From Aphrocallistes beatrix (Eukaryota; Porifera; Hexactinellida; Sceptrulophora; Aphrocallistidae), in the NCBI GenBank assembly GCA_963281255.1, contig OY725493.1, positions 1,735,550 to 1,799,549 on the forward strand: DNA of 64,000 nucleotides, written 5' to 3'. Shown piece by piece: positions 49,973 through 58,760 of this stretch. The notes under the pieces were generated by a model. That model saw only the letters and a list, made by a program, of their open reading frames with translations, was not told where the DNA came from and did not search any database. How positions within the stretch are numbered: position 1 is the first letter of the stretch; each line of letters starts with the position of its first letter. Position numbers and translations under genes: made by a program.

Positions 49973-51257
49973 TTAGTATTTCTCAAAGAGCTGGATGATA
50001 TCGGAGTAGACCTCCTTGGCAGCCAATAGTCCCCAGATGAAGTCGAGATGTTCAAAAGAATCCAATTTCCTCTGGCGGACAATTTTAGGGATCTTCAACA
50101 GTTTCTGATAATCCTCCGGCTGGACCAGCCAGTCCTCGCCCCCGTAGTAGAGAGCAATCGGCAGCTGGAGTTGGTAAGGAGGGGAGTAGGCCGGGGGGTT
50201 GGGTTGATGGTACTTCTCCATGTTCCCTTTCTTCCCGTAGTCGAAGTGTGACAGGTTATCATTCAGAACTCCCTGTGCCCAGTGTAGCATGTTCTGCACG
50301 GAGGTGCCAGCTGGGGTGTGATGGACGAAGATAGACAAGCGGGACTTGTTGAGTCCACTCCTGTCTGGTCCGCATAGCGCGAACATGACATCCTCACATA
50401 TAAAAGCATCGTCCTTTTCACAAAACAGACTTGCCAGGGAATGAGATAGCTTTCCACTTGGGAGAAATTCACCAATACCGAATAAGTCTGCGATTATTTT
50501 TTCCAATGGCAATATGCCTGCGAAGAAATTGACGAGTCCTTTAACATGCCCGACGTAGAGGACAGGAGCCATAGCGGCGAATACTTTGATTTTGGAGGCT
50601 AGAGCCGGAAGAGAGGAGAACCCGATGAAACCCATGAGTGTCCCCTGGGAGTGGCCTATATACTTGAGCTGAGTCTCCTCTGTGAAGCTGAGAACGTACT
50701 CGATCATGGCAGGGAGGTCTATGAGGCTGTGTTCATCCCAGGAGAACTCCCAGAACTTTAGATCAGACGGCTTCAGAGTCACATGCGACCTTGAGTAGAA
50801 ATTGCCTCGGATGTTACCTATGTATAAACAGGAGGGATGAATCCCACATCCTCCAGTAGCACACTTGGCACATGATTTGTTCCCATAGGCTGACAGCAGC
50901 TAACTTACCCATCCAAACGTCATAGCCTTCATCTGCCAGAATGAATGCCAGCGACTCATTCGGCAGGTTAAGAAGGAAGTCAGCACTGGAGCAGAGCAGA
51001 CAGTGCTGGAGGAAGACCACCCCCTTGCTGGAGTTGGCGTGGGGGATGCGGTGTATAGTCAGGTTGTAGCCGTCAGGTGTTATCACGTTGTGAGACTCCC
51101 CCGGGTAGTGCCAGTAAGCGAGTATCTGCATCACATTCATCTTATCCTCAGGATCTGCTCCAATCGGAGAGTGGAGAGTTGTCTTCAGAGGAATGTGGAG
51201 AGCAGAGAAGAGGGATAGACACAGATAGACTGTTAAAATCTGCACGAGTGCCTGCAT
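49973..51257 (-). CDS. Acid lipase (lysosomal acid lipase/gastric lipase family)
   Basis: Two exons, 50909-51257 and 49973-50817, in phase (DVWMG|GNIRGNFYSR), 397 residues. Signal peptide about 1-20. The AB-hydrolase lipase family pattern is clear: MQILAYWHYPGESHNVITPD near the start, LQHCLLCSSADF, DVWMGNIRGNFYSR, nucleophile GHSQG (S173), the acid in GGEDWLVQPED and the histidine in FEHLDFIWG. It should hydrolyse neutral lipids or cholesteryl esters in lysosomes or outside the cell. Oddity: the usual LQHGLL oxyanion-loop glycine is cysteine here (LQHCLL), which may alter activity. Only one intron, whereas vertebrate LIPA has many. It is part of the minus-strand gene train, 168 bp below RRP8 and 231 bp above RPS6. 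TTTAG precedes the ATG by 9 bases. Confidence 0.9.
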
Positions 51258-51425
51258 TTGAAAACCTAAATTATGTCTTAAAGAATGGAACAGAGAAAGT
51301 AAAGGCTATTAATGATCAGAAAAACGTTTTTTTAAATTAACTCAAGAATTGTTTATATATCTGCTCCCAAACTTCATCCTGATACACAATATCATGTGTA
51401 TGCAGTATTGCTAATACAGTTGAGT

Positions 51426-52277
51426 TTACCGTTTCTTATACAAACAAGGTTTAAGTGAGAACATATCGGATTGAATGGCATCCGGATCAAAGTTGTCCTT
51501 CTTCCTACGAAATCTCATCAGGACAAACATATCCGTTACCTCCTCCCTGCTCAGCAGTTTGAAGTCTAGCCACTCTACCGACTCAATAAACATCTCTATG
51601 TCTTCAAACCTAGAGCTAATCTCGGCGATTATCAGCTCTCCTCTGTGCTTCAGTACGCGCCTCCCTTCCAGCAGGAACTCGTGGGTGTTAGTCCCCATCA
51701 GTGAGAGGCAGAACACCACTATGTCCATGCACGCGTCCTCTAAGGGCACGGATCTCATGTCGCAAGCAGTAACTCTGTTATTGACTGCGACCAAGTCGTA
51801 GGAAAGAACTTCTTGATTCACCTCTAGACACAGTCTACCCTCCCCACAGCCCAGATCAGCCACACGGAGGTGTTCTGGGAGAGTGCGAAGGTGTGAAATG
51901 ATCCGATCTAACGGGTTGATGGGCCATTTCTGTGTTTGGCGCGTGAATCCCTTGTGATAGACAGAGAACATCTGAGGTGAGTCTGTGAAGAGCTGCAGAG
52001 CTCCGGAGCTGTGCTGAGTGTACAGCTGTTCATTCAACCAGCGGAACTTGGAAGAGCTGAGCTTCTCCTCCATCTGAGTCCGCAGTGAGCTAGGAGTGCG
52101 GGACCTAGAAGGGGGAGGGGTGGGGAGAGGAGTTCTCGTTCTCTTATCTCTGCTCTGAGATGACTTAGGTTGTTTCTTAGATTTGTTCCGTTTTATTTTC
52201 GTGGTCAGTATCTTCGTCTGTTTCTCTGTCAGTTTATCCACGGCACCTACCCAATCCTGATTCAACTTAAACCACAT
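51426..52277 (-). CDS. RRP8: Ribosomal RNA-processing protein 8 methyltransferase
   Basis: About 283 codons from the ATG giving MWFKLNQDWVG; an upstream in-frame ATG at 52307 is possible, but a good acceptor-like site (GTACTTATTAG) falls between the two. A basic, Ser/Pro-rich N-terminal part is followed by the RRP8 signature: SKFRWLNEQLYTQHSSGALQ, FSVYHKGFTRQTQKWPINPL, then the SAM-binding motif VADLGCGEGRL, ACDMRSVPLED, VFCLSLMGTN and GELIIAEISSRF. RRP8 (nucleomethylin) makes N1-methyladenosine in large-subunit rRNA and acts in the nucleolus and in rDNA silencing. One exon. In the minus-strand train between the 69-aa protein and the lipase. Confidence 0.92.
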   Translation of the reverse strand: MWFKLNQDWVGAVDKLTEKQTKILTTKIKRNKSKKQPKSSQSRDKRTRTPLPTPPPSRSRTPSSLRTQMEEKLSSSKFRWLNEQLYTQHSSGALQLFTDSPQMFSVYHKGFTRQTQKWPINPLDRIISHLRTLPEHLRVADLGCGEGRLCLEVNQEVLSYDLVAVNNRVTACDMRSVPLEDACMDIVVFCLSLMGTNTHEFLLEGRRVLKHRGELIIAEISSRFEDIEMFIESVEWLDFKLLSREEVTDMFVLMRFRRKKDNFDPDAIQSDMFSLKPCLYKKR

Positions 52278-52455
52278 TGTATTCGCTAATAAGTACATGC
52301 AATTCAATTAAATTTAAAATTGAAAGTAAACAAGTGAACAACGATCTTATTCAAATCAGTTCTCTGAATAATGACAACATACTATATACTCATATGTCCG
52401 TTTCCCAAAGTTGAGGTTTAGAGCTGTAGGCTATCGAATATCATATATCAATACA

Positions 52456-52665
52456 TCATTGTTCTCTCCTCTGGACAGGCCAGTATACATAGGTCGCTAC
52501 AAGAACGCAGGCAATCACGACCAGAATGCATACGACAGCTGTAACAGCTGGGTTTAGATTTCCGTCTTGGAGGATAGACAGCGTTGTGTAGGAATATTGG
52601 GTCCCAGCAGAGGAGAGGAGAGGTGTTGTGAGGAATAGCAAGCAGAGTAGGAGTGGAGACTTCAT
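52456..52665 (-). CDS. Small single-pass membrane protein (69 aa), unrecognised
   Basis: A 69-codon frame with a convincing signal peptide (MKSPLLLCLLFLTTPLLSSA, cleavage after SSAG likely), a short luminal segment with an NPAV turn, one membrane helix (AVTAVVCILVVIACVLVATY) and a short basic tail (WPVQRREQ). I recognise no family. Support for a real gene: ordered signal-peptide and membrane-helix layout, position 124 bp below YIPF5 and 148 bp above RRP8 in a dense co-oriented cluster, and a T-rich tract ending TTTTAG 12 bases before the ATG. It resembles small type I accessory subunits, but no function can be assigned. Confidence 0.6.
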   Translation of the reverse strand: MKSPLLLCLLFLTTPLLSSAGTQYSYTTLSILQDGNLNPAVTAVVCILVVIACVLVATYVYWPVQRREQ

Positions 52666-52789
52666 TGAAATAGCAATCTAAAATATCTAATACAAGCGTA
52701 TTAAAACATTGATCTCTTTTACTTCATTAATTGATCAGATTATTTAATAAATATTAAAGAATAGGCAAACAACATGAAGAATTCACACA

Positions 52790-53404
52790 TTAGAAAATAG
52801 TCAACAAGGCAAATATCCCATACACGAGTGCACAAGGATATGCGATTAAGAGCTGTTGCGATTTCATGTCCAGGGAGTGAGCGAATATTCTGCTGGAGGA
52901 TAGCGTGCACCAGGTGACGATGACTAGCGTCAGGACTGTACACGCCAGTGCGTAATTCTTGATCGCCACAAATATTCCTAGGAAGGCGAGCAGCAGGAGA
53001 GGTAGGATGCTGTAGCCCAGTACGCTGACAATGAGCGTGAAGTTGGGGGAATTGGGGGCTAAGCCTCCTAGGAGTAAGTATATTCCTAGGCAGGATAGGA
53101 TGCTGAGTCCGTAGATGTAGCCGAAATGGCTCTTTCCTCCGAGGAGCAGGATCGCACCGAACAACAGACAGAGGACCAGTGGCCCGACGAGGTCTGCTTC
53201 CTGAGTGAATGAGACAGGAAAGTCCACAACTGGGTTGATCACCTGCTTGGTCCGGGTTAGTATAAGGTTGAAGTCGATTCCCAGCTCCTCCAAGATGCTC
53301 TCCTCTTCTGTAAAGGAGGAGCTGACAGCCGGACCATTTCCAAAGTCTGTGGGCGTTCCGAAGTTTGAGCTAGGGTTGAAGTTCTGAGCACTTGAATAGT
53401 CCAT
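52790..53404 (-). CDS. YIPF5: YIPF5-like Yip1 domain protein
   Basis: 204 codons, one exon. A cytosolic N terminus (about 1-75) carries the family stretch ILEELGIDFNLILTRTKQVI then NP. Five hydrophobic segments follow (DLVGPLVLCLLFGAILLLGG, FGYIYGLSILSCLGIYLLLG, a YSILPLLLLAFLG helix, a WCTLSSSRIF region and a C-terminal YPCALVYGIFALLTIF). The KSHFGYIYG motif is characteristic of YIPF5/YIPF7. These proteins sit in ER exit sites and cis-Golgi, bind Rab GTPases and support ER-Golgi traffic. It is shorter at the N terminus than human YIPF5. It is the first of the eight co-oriented minus-strand genes. Confidence 0.9.
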   Translation of the reverse strand: MDYSSAQNFNPSSNFGTPTDFGNGPAVSSSFTEEESILEELGIDFNLILTRTKQVINPVVDFPVSFTQEADLVGPLVLCLLFGAILLLGGKSHFGYIYGLSILSCLGIYLLLGGLAPNSPNFTLIVSVLGYSILPLLLLAFLGIFVAIKNYALACTVLTLVIVTWCTLSSSRIFAHSLDMKSQQLLIAYPCALVYGIFALLTIF

Positions 53405-53571
53405 TCTTCACAACAAATAATAAATTTAGGAATACATGGGAATGATATAACATTGAATAGTAAGTACAGTTGGCTTTGATTTTGCCTAGGGATCAATTCT
53501 ATTTATAGAATAGACCCCAGTGTCATCCCACACTTTTAGGGATTCCCCACCCAAAAATGACTTAACCGGAA

Positions 53572-53662
53572 ATGAGCTTTGAGCATATTTTAAGCATTAT
53601 TTGAGCATACTTAGAGCATAATTTGAGCATATTTTGAGCATTGTTTGAGCATTATTTGAGAC
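53572..53662. repeat. TTTGAGCATA minisatellite
   Basis: Six to seven units of a sequence around 13-15 bp (ATTTGAGCATA / TTTTGAGCAT) from 53572. The last unit runs straight into an inverted family A element (ATTTGAG then ACTCCCACATGCC). Confidence 0.8.
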
Positions 53663-53739
53663 TCCCACATGCCAAAATCAGCTTTCTGCGCCTGGCAGTT
53701 CCTTCAATCAATTCGTTATATATAAATATATATACATAT

Positions 53740-54419
53740 TAGGGTGCTCCAAAAATTCCAAAGTTTGAATCTTTAGATGCACACTCTTCAAATAGTTCAC
53801 CTTGCTCACCAAGTATTCACCATAAAATTTTCATGCAATTTGGGGATGGTTTAGTGGTCGCGCAAAGTAGCCTCTCCCTCGTGCTAATTTATCATGGGAT
53901 TTGTCCGGGTTGGGGCTAAAAGTTGTAAAAGGCGTACCTCTGATGTTTAAATAAACTAGTAACTTTATTTTTGTGATATTTGGGGGTGGTTTTATATAAG
54001 CTAATAATACATTTTAATAACCTAAAATCTACAGGTTCCGAGATATTGGTGAAAACAGTTGGGACCATTAATAATTTCAACTATGAAGGCTGGTCCCAAC
54101 TGTTTTCACCAATATCTCGGAACCTGTAGATTTTAGGTTATTAAAATGTATTATTAGCTTATATAAAACCACCCCCAAATATCACAAAAATAAAGTTACT
54201 AGCTTATTTAAACATCAGAGGTACGCCTTTTACAACTTCTGGCCTCAACCCGGACATATCCCATTATAAATTAGCACGAGGGGGAGGCTACCTTGCGCAA
54301 CCACTAAACCATCTCCAAATTGCATGAAAATTTTATGGTGAATACTTGGTGATCAAGGTAAACCATTTGAAGAGTGTGCATTATAAGATTCAAACTTTGG
54401 AATTTTTTGGAGCACCCTA
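53740..54419. mobile_element. 680-bp near-perfect palindrome (foldback transposon)
   Basis: Ends TAGGGTGCTCCAAAAA and its complement. The arms are about 325 bp each and nearly identical, around a short centre near 54060-54095 (complementary GGGACC / GGTCCC segments beside ATTAATAATTTC). It was inserted in TA-rich sequence with TA at both ends. No ORF. The long arms with no spacer indicate a foldback element or a MITE that can form a giant hairpin. Confidence 0.9.
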
Positions 54420-54432
54420 ATACATATATATA

Positions 54433-54677
54433 CACTACCTGGCCAAAAGTATTGGAACACATTCTAATGTGTGCCACCATGTGCCATAAGTGGTACAAGT
54501 GGTAGGGAAACGGGCCCATTGAAGGAAATCAACAAAATTTTAGTGGAAGAGGTCGGAGGGACAGTTTCTATTAATATCACAATGTTTACACTTGTTTAAT
54601 ATTGTATTCAATAGGTTGTGCCACTTTGGCAAAAGTGGCACACATTATAATGTGTTCCAATACTTTTGGCCAGGCAG
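54433..54677. mobile_element. Tc1-like MITE
   Basis: About 245 bp. Left end CACTACCTGGCCAAAAGTAT then TGGAACACATT; the right end is its complement (..AATGTGTTCCAATACTTTTG, GCCAGGCAG). TA at both flanks (54431-54432, after 54677). The CCTGGCCAAAAGTATTGGAAC type of end is common to Tc1 transposons across animals. Confidence 0.9.
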
Positions 54678-54718
54678 TATATATATATATAATCGAGTTT
54701 TAATAGTAAGGATACAAA

Positions 54719-55508
54719 AAAAGTAATACTACCCCTACTATCCAATTTTTTCTTTGAGAGTGCAATAAGTAACTTCATTATCATGGGTAAGGTGTTTTAA
54801 ACACTTGGAATAAAACAAAGTTACTCCATTATAAAAACAAATAAGTAAACAAAACACTGATAAAGTATCAACTGAGCTATTGGTATAATATATATCATCT
54901 GTATTTCATTATCCTTATAATCCCGGGATCCCGGGATTTTGAAAAAGAAATCCCGAAATCCCGGGATTGTAAACGCTAATTGCATTGCACAACTCAATAC
55001 GTACCAGCAATTTTGTGATAAGAATAACTCTCAGGTATATATGTACGTAATATGAATCCCATGATTGAAATGAAAAGAAATGTGGTTCTTAGCAACTTCA
55101 TCAAAATACTGTATATCCAAGTTTAATCCATTTACTACTTGAAAAAGAAATAATATTTCAGATATAGAGACTGTTCAATGACTAAAATAACGAGTGATTA
55201 GAAGAATTTTAGAAGGGAATAATTTAGCGTTAATCTTTGTTCCAAGAGGTAGAAAGATTAGCGCTCCCTTTGGGGGGCGATTATTCGAGAGAGGCGATGT
55301 ATACTATTGTAATTAAAATCGCATTCTAATCTTCCCACCTGAATTAATAATATCAACAGGAAATGTATACACTCAGATGAACAAGTATAATAAGCGGTAG
55401 CAACAGAGCTATGTAAGTAGTCTAAGTCCAATAAAATTTCTACACACTCGCAGGTACAATAATTAGTTAATAATTCAGGAAATTAAATAACGCGCACTCC
55501 AAAATGAA
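54719..55508. other. Intergenic before SYCP1, with a CCCGGG inverted cluster
   Basis: 790 bp without a gene. At about 54921-54969 there is a short inverted repeat, AATCCCGGGATCCCGGGATT then AATCCCGAAATCCCGGGATT-like, around a GAAAAAGAAA centre. Otherwise AT-rich and unrecognised. It contains the SYCP1 3' UTR. Confidence 0.45.
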
Positions 55509-58292
55509 TTAATCATCTGTCCCAAGCCCGAATACCATATCAGTGTCGAACCAGCTATAGTCTCTGGATTGCTTGGACTTATCAGAGGCAAGCCTAGGTG
55601 TTTTTCTTTTCTTGCTCTCCTTACTCACAGAGGGTTCGACAGCAGTGTGTTGGATGTTTTCTTTCGCCTGGCTAGATGTTGCGTTGTTTTTTGTCGATTT
55701 TCGTCGTAAACTTGGTCCCTTAGAAGAGGTTGTATCATCTTGTGAGTTGAGGATCTCCATGCTGACGTCATCAAGTCGAATTTTCTTCCTCTTCTGTTTG
55801 AAACTAGAATTCGTGTGGATGGAAGGAGTTCGGAAATTCTTTCCCCCCAAAACTTCCTTGCTCTGTTTCGGCTCTACCTCAATCTCCTGATTTGGTTGAG
55901 AAACGACGGGGCAGGTTTTTGGGATTTTGAGAGAGAGCATGTGACGGGTTGCATCTTTAGGGGTTTTAGGAGTCCTGAGCGATTGGTGAGTCAGCTGTTT
56001 CAAAAGGGGTTGAGAGAGTTTGGGGGTTGAAAGAGAAGTAGATTGTTCCTGCCTTCTCTCATTTTTGTATTTAGATAATTCCTCCTCTAATTCATGTTTT
56101 TCCCTCAAAACGGATTCTAACTTGCTGTTCAATTCGTAGTTCACTCTTTCTAACTCTTCTTTCAGCTGCGCTGAGTGCTTCGACTTGACCTCTTCCAGTT
56201 GTCTGATGTTAGCAGATACGATGTTCTCACTTTCTTGTTTGTATTTGCAGAGAGAAGAAAACATTTCTGATACTTTCCTCTCAGAAAGTTCCTTCTCTAC
56301 ACTCAACTCAGCCTTACTTTGAATAGCAGAATTTTGCACTAGAGACAACTCTTCTTTCAGAGAAGTAAATTGTTGTTTCAGAGAATTCAGCTCATTCTCC
56401 CTTTCTGTTTTCTCAGTCAGCACCGTCTCCATCTCTCTCTTGTACTCTTCTAGCTGACAGGAGTGAGCCTGTTCGTATTTCTCAAGTGTACTCTGTAGAG
56501 TGCTGTGATGGAGAGATTTAAAGTTGGTCATTTCTTCAGAATGGAGAAGCAGCTGGTCAGTGTATTTACACCTGAGATGCTCGATTTCTTTCCCATGATT
56601 CTCCGTTAGCTCACCCTTCTCTACTCTCAGTTCCTCAAGAGTTCTGGCTAACTTGTCCAATTCCAAGCTTTTACTGTCAATAACTGTATTAGAACTTTCT
56701 AGATCTGAAGTTAGTAATTTTGCCTCTTCGAGTTTCTCACTCAATAGAGCGTCAAATTCTTTACATTTCTGTTTCAGTGCTTCGTTATCACAGACAATGC
56801 TGTTTTTCAGCTCCTCGCTAAGTGAGTGCATCTTCTCGACCTCATCTCTCTCTCTCACTACTCTCTCATTCTCCAGTTTGAGACTGGAGATCTCTTTCAA
56901 AAAGTTTTGCGTACTCTCCTCCTTTTCTATATTAAGACTTGCAAGGGAGCTCTGTACCGCACTAAGTTGACCACGCAGTCTCTCTTCTAGCAACTTCAGC
57001 TCACGAGTAGCTCCATCCAACTGCTCTAGCACCGTACTCAGATTTTTTTCCAGAGATACCTTGTCTGCTTCTAACTCGGACACTCGTTCTCTCAATTCCA
57101 GATTCTCATTCTTCTCACTGCTAAGCTCATTCGCGATTTTCACTAATTCAGAAGCTATTCCGTCTGCTTTGCATTCAGCTTTGCTCAACTTCTCAATCGA
57201 CTTGTTCTCCTTCTCTTCCAGCTCTTCCACGCAGTTCCGTAGAGAAATGTTCACAGATTCGAGAGAATTCCTACTACTTCTCACCACCTCTAGCTCTGTA
57301 ATTAACTCGTTGCACTGATTCTGATATTTCTCACTGATTAAAACTCTCTCTGTTATTTCATTCTCTCTCTCAACTAGATTCTTATCCAACTTTTCGCACC
57401 TCTCGCTTACATCCTCAATTTCTCGTTTAGCATCTGTGAGCTGAGATACCAAGATTTCCTTTTCTCTGTCCAGTTCTTCACACAACTTCTCTCTCATTCT
57501 TATTTCAGAAGTTAGTTTTTCTAAACTCTCCTCAAACATCTGCGTTTTCTCACAAATATCTTTAGTTAGCCTAGCTACTTCTTCCAACAGACCCTGGTTA
57601 TTCTCCCTCACACTCCTGCACTCCTCTCTACTCTCATTTAGCTCGGATTCCAGCCCCTCTGTCACGATGTTACACCTGCCCTGTAGGGAAGAGAAATTTT
57701 CGCAGATATCTTCGTACCGTCTCTTCAGCTGCTCCTGGAAGTTTGAGAGGTCGCTGTCATCAACCCCACTACTCCATAGCTCCTGCTCCACTCTCTCCAC
57801 GTGCAGTGTGACAGCTGAGAACAGCTCCCGGGTGTGACTCAGCTGCTTCCCCAGCTGGTCCTGGTTCCCTCTCTCCTCCTGCAAAAGTCCGGACACTTTC
57901 TCGTACTCTAGCTGCACTTCAAGAAGAGATTTTCGTTGCTCCTCAATCTGTGATGTCATATCCTTGATGTGCTCGCTCTTATCTTTCAGTTCCATTTCCA
58001 TTGAAGTCTTCCATCTGCGGATTTTATCAGCCTCTTGCTTCAACTTGGAATGGAGACTGCCCACTCTTTCTGTCTCCTGACGCATTCCTATCCTCTCACT
58101 GTTCTCGCATGTCTCCTGGGTGCTCTGAGTCATTTGGGAAGAGAGGTGACCTCTCTGCTTCATTGGAAGAGACCGGGTTGCGGATGAGGGAGAATGAGTT
58201 GTAGAAGGTTCTAGTGTGAAGAGGGGATTTGAAGATTGAGAACTGGATTGAGGAGCGACGAATCGATTAAAATTCTGTTGTGTAGAATGCAT
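55509..58292 (-). CDS. SYCP1: Synaptonemal complex protein 1
   Basis: 927 codons in one exon. Residues 1-70 are polar (QQNFNRFVAPQSSSQSS, compare the FALFVPPRSSS start of human). The family fingerprint follows: LHSKLKQEADKIRRWKTSME with MELKDKSEHIKDM, QIEEQRKSLLEVQLEYEKVS, closely matching human SYCP1 in the alpha-N-end region. About 70-740 is a long uninterrupted coiled coil. The C terminus is basic and Ser/Thr/Pro-rich (TPKTPKDATRHMLSLKIPKT) and ends in a compact DYSWFDTDMVFGLGTDD. SYCP1 forms the transverse filaments linking homologous chromosomes in meiosis, with the N terminus at the central element and the C terminus on DNA. Length is near human (976). Expression should be germline-limited (inference). 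The minus strand reads ATATTTAG|CTACTGCTAGC before the ATG. Confidence 0.87.
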   Translation of the reverse strand: MHSTQQNFNRFVAPQSSSQSSNPLFTLEPSTTHSPSSATRSLPMKQRGHLSSQMTQSTQETCENSERIGMRQETERVGSLHSKLKQEADKIRRWKTSMEMELKDKSEHIKDMTSQIEEQRKSLLEVQLEYEKVSGLLQEERGNQDQLGKQLSHTRELFSAVTLHVERVEQELWSSGVDDSDLSNFQEQLKRRYEDICENFSSLQGRCNIVTEGLESELNESREECRSVRENNQGLLEEVARLTKDICEKTQMFEESLEKLTSEIRMREKLCEELDREKEILVSQLTDAKREIEDVSERCEKLDKNLVERENEITERVLISEKYQNQCNELITELEVVRSSRNSLESVNISLRNCVEELEEKENKSIEKLSKAECKADGIASELVKIANELSSEKNENLELRERVSELEADKVSLEKNLSTVLEQLDGATRELKLLEERLRGQLSAVQSSLASLNIEKEESTQNFLKEISSLKLENERVVRERDEVEKMHSLSEELKNSIVCDNEALKQKCKEFDALLSEKLEEAKLLTSDLESSNTVIDSKSLELDKLARTLEELRVEKGELTENHGKEIEHLRCKYTDQLLLHSEEMTNFKSLHHSTLQSTLEKYEQAHSCQLEEYKREMETVLTEKTERENELNSLKQQFTSLKEELSLVQNSAIQSKAELSVEKELSERKVSEMFSSLCKYKQESENIVSANIRQLEEVKSKHSAQLKEELERVNYELNSKLESVLREKHELEEELSKYKNERRQEQSTSLSTPKLSQPLLKQLTHQSLRTPKTPKDATRHMLSLKIPKTCPVVSQPNQEIEVEPKQSKEVLGGKNFRTPSIHTNSSFKQKRKKIRLDDVSMEILNSQDDTTSSKGPSLRRKSTKNNATSSQAKENIQHTAVEPSVSKESKKRKTPRLASDKSKQSRDYSWFDTDMVFGLGTDD

Positions 58293-58760
58293 GCTAGCAG
58301 TAGCTAAATATATAAATTATGAAAATTTGCTTGCAATTTATCGATCAAATATAATATAATATAATCAGTTAGATTTGCCAAATGGAATTAGCCAATCAAT
58401 TCAGTTGCGTAGTGGAATGAATGCCTATCCTTCTGAAACAGACACATCCATCCAATCAATCAGTCTACAAACAGAACTTTGAATATGACTAAATACGTAG
58501 TCAGCATTCAATTGGTTCAGATGTACAATTTGTAATTTTGTTAACAGGATACAAGACTAAAATTTATGACAAAGATATGTTATTTTGTACTAGTGACGAA
58601 AATGAAACGAAGTTTACATATTACGTGCTTATCCACGACGCATCAAGTACTCCATTATTTATAGGAATTAGAAAATTATATTAACATTTTATCTTTCATC
58701 AAAATCTGATAAAGAGGAAATGATCATTCATTGAATAAGAACATGCAATATTTAAATAAA
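58293..58760. other. Intergenic between UNC50 and SYCP1
   Basis: 467 bp; SYCP1 promoter and UNC50 3' UTR. A short ATATAATATAATATAAT run at about 58353. No ORF or transposon recognised. Confidence 0.45.

Larger units (their letters stand above)
53661..54718 (-). mobile_element. Family A copy 4 (inverted, 5' part), split by two younger insertions
   Basis: 53661-53739 is the complement of the family A 5' region (GACTCCCACATGCC.. to AATCAATTCGTTATATATA). The very 5' tip (AATCGAGTTTTAATAGTAAGG) is found at 54682-54712. Between them sit the 680-bp palindrome and a Tc1-like MITE, both in the element's TA microsatellite. Its 3' half is missing. Confidence 0.7.
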
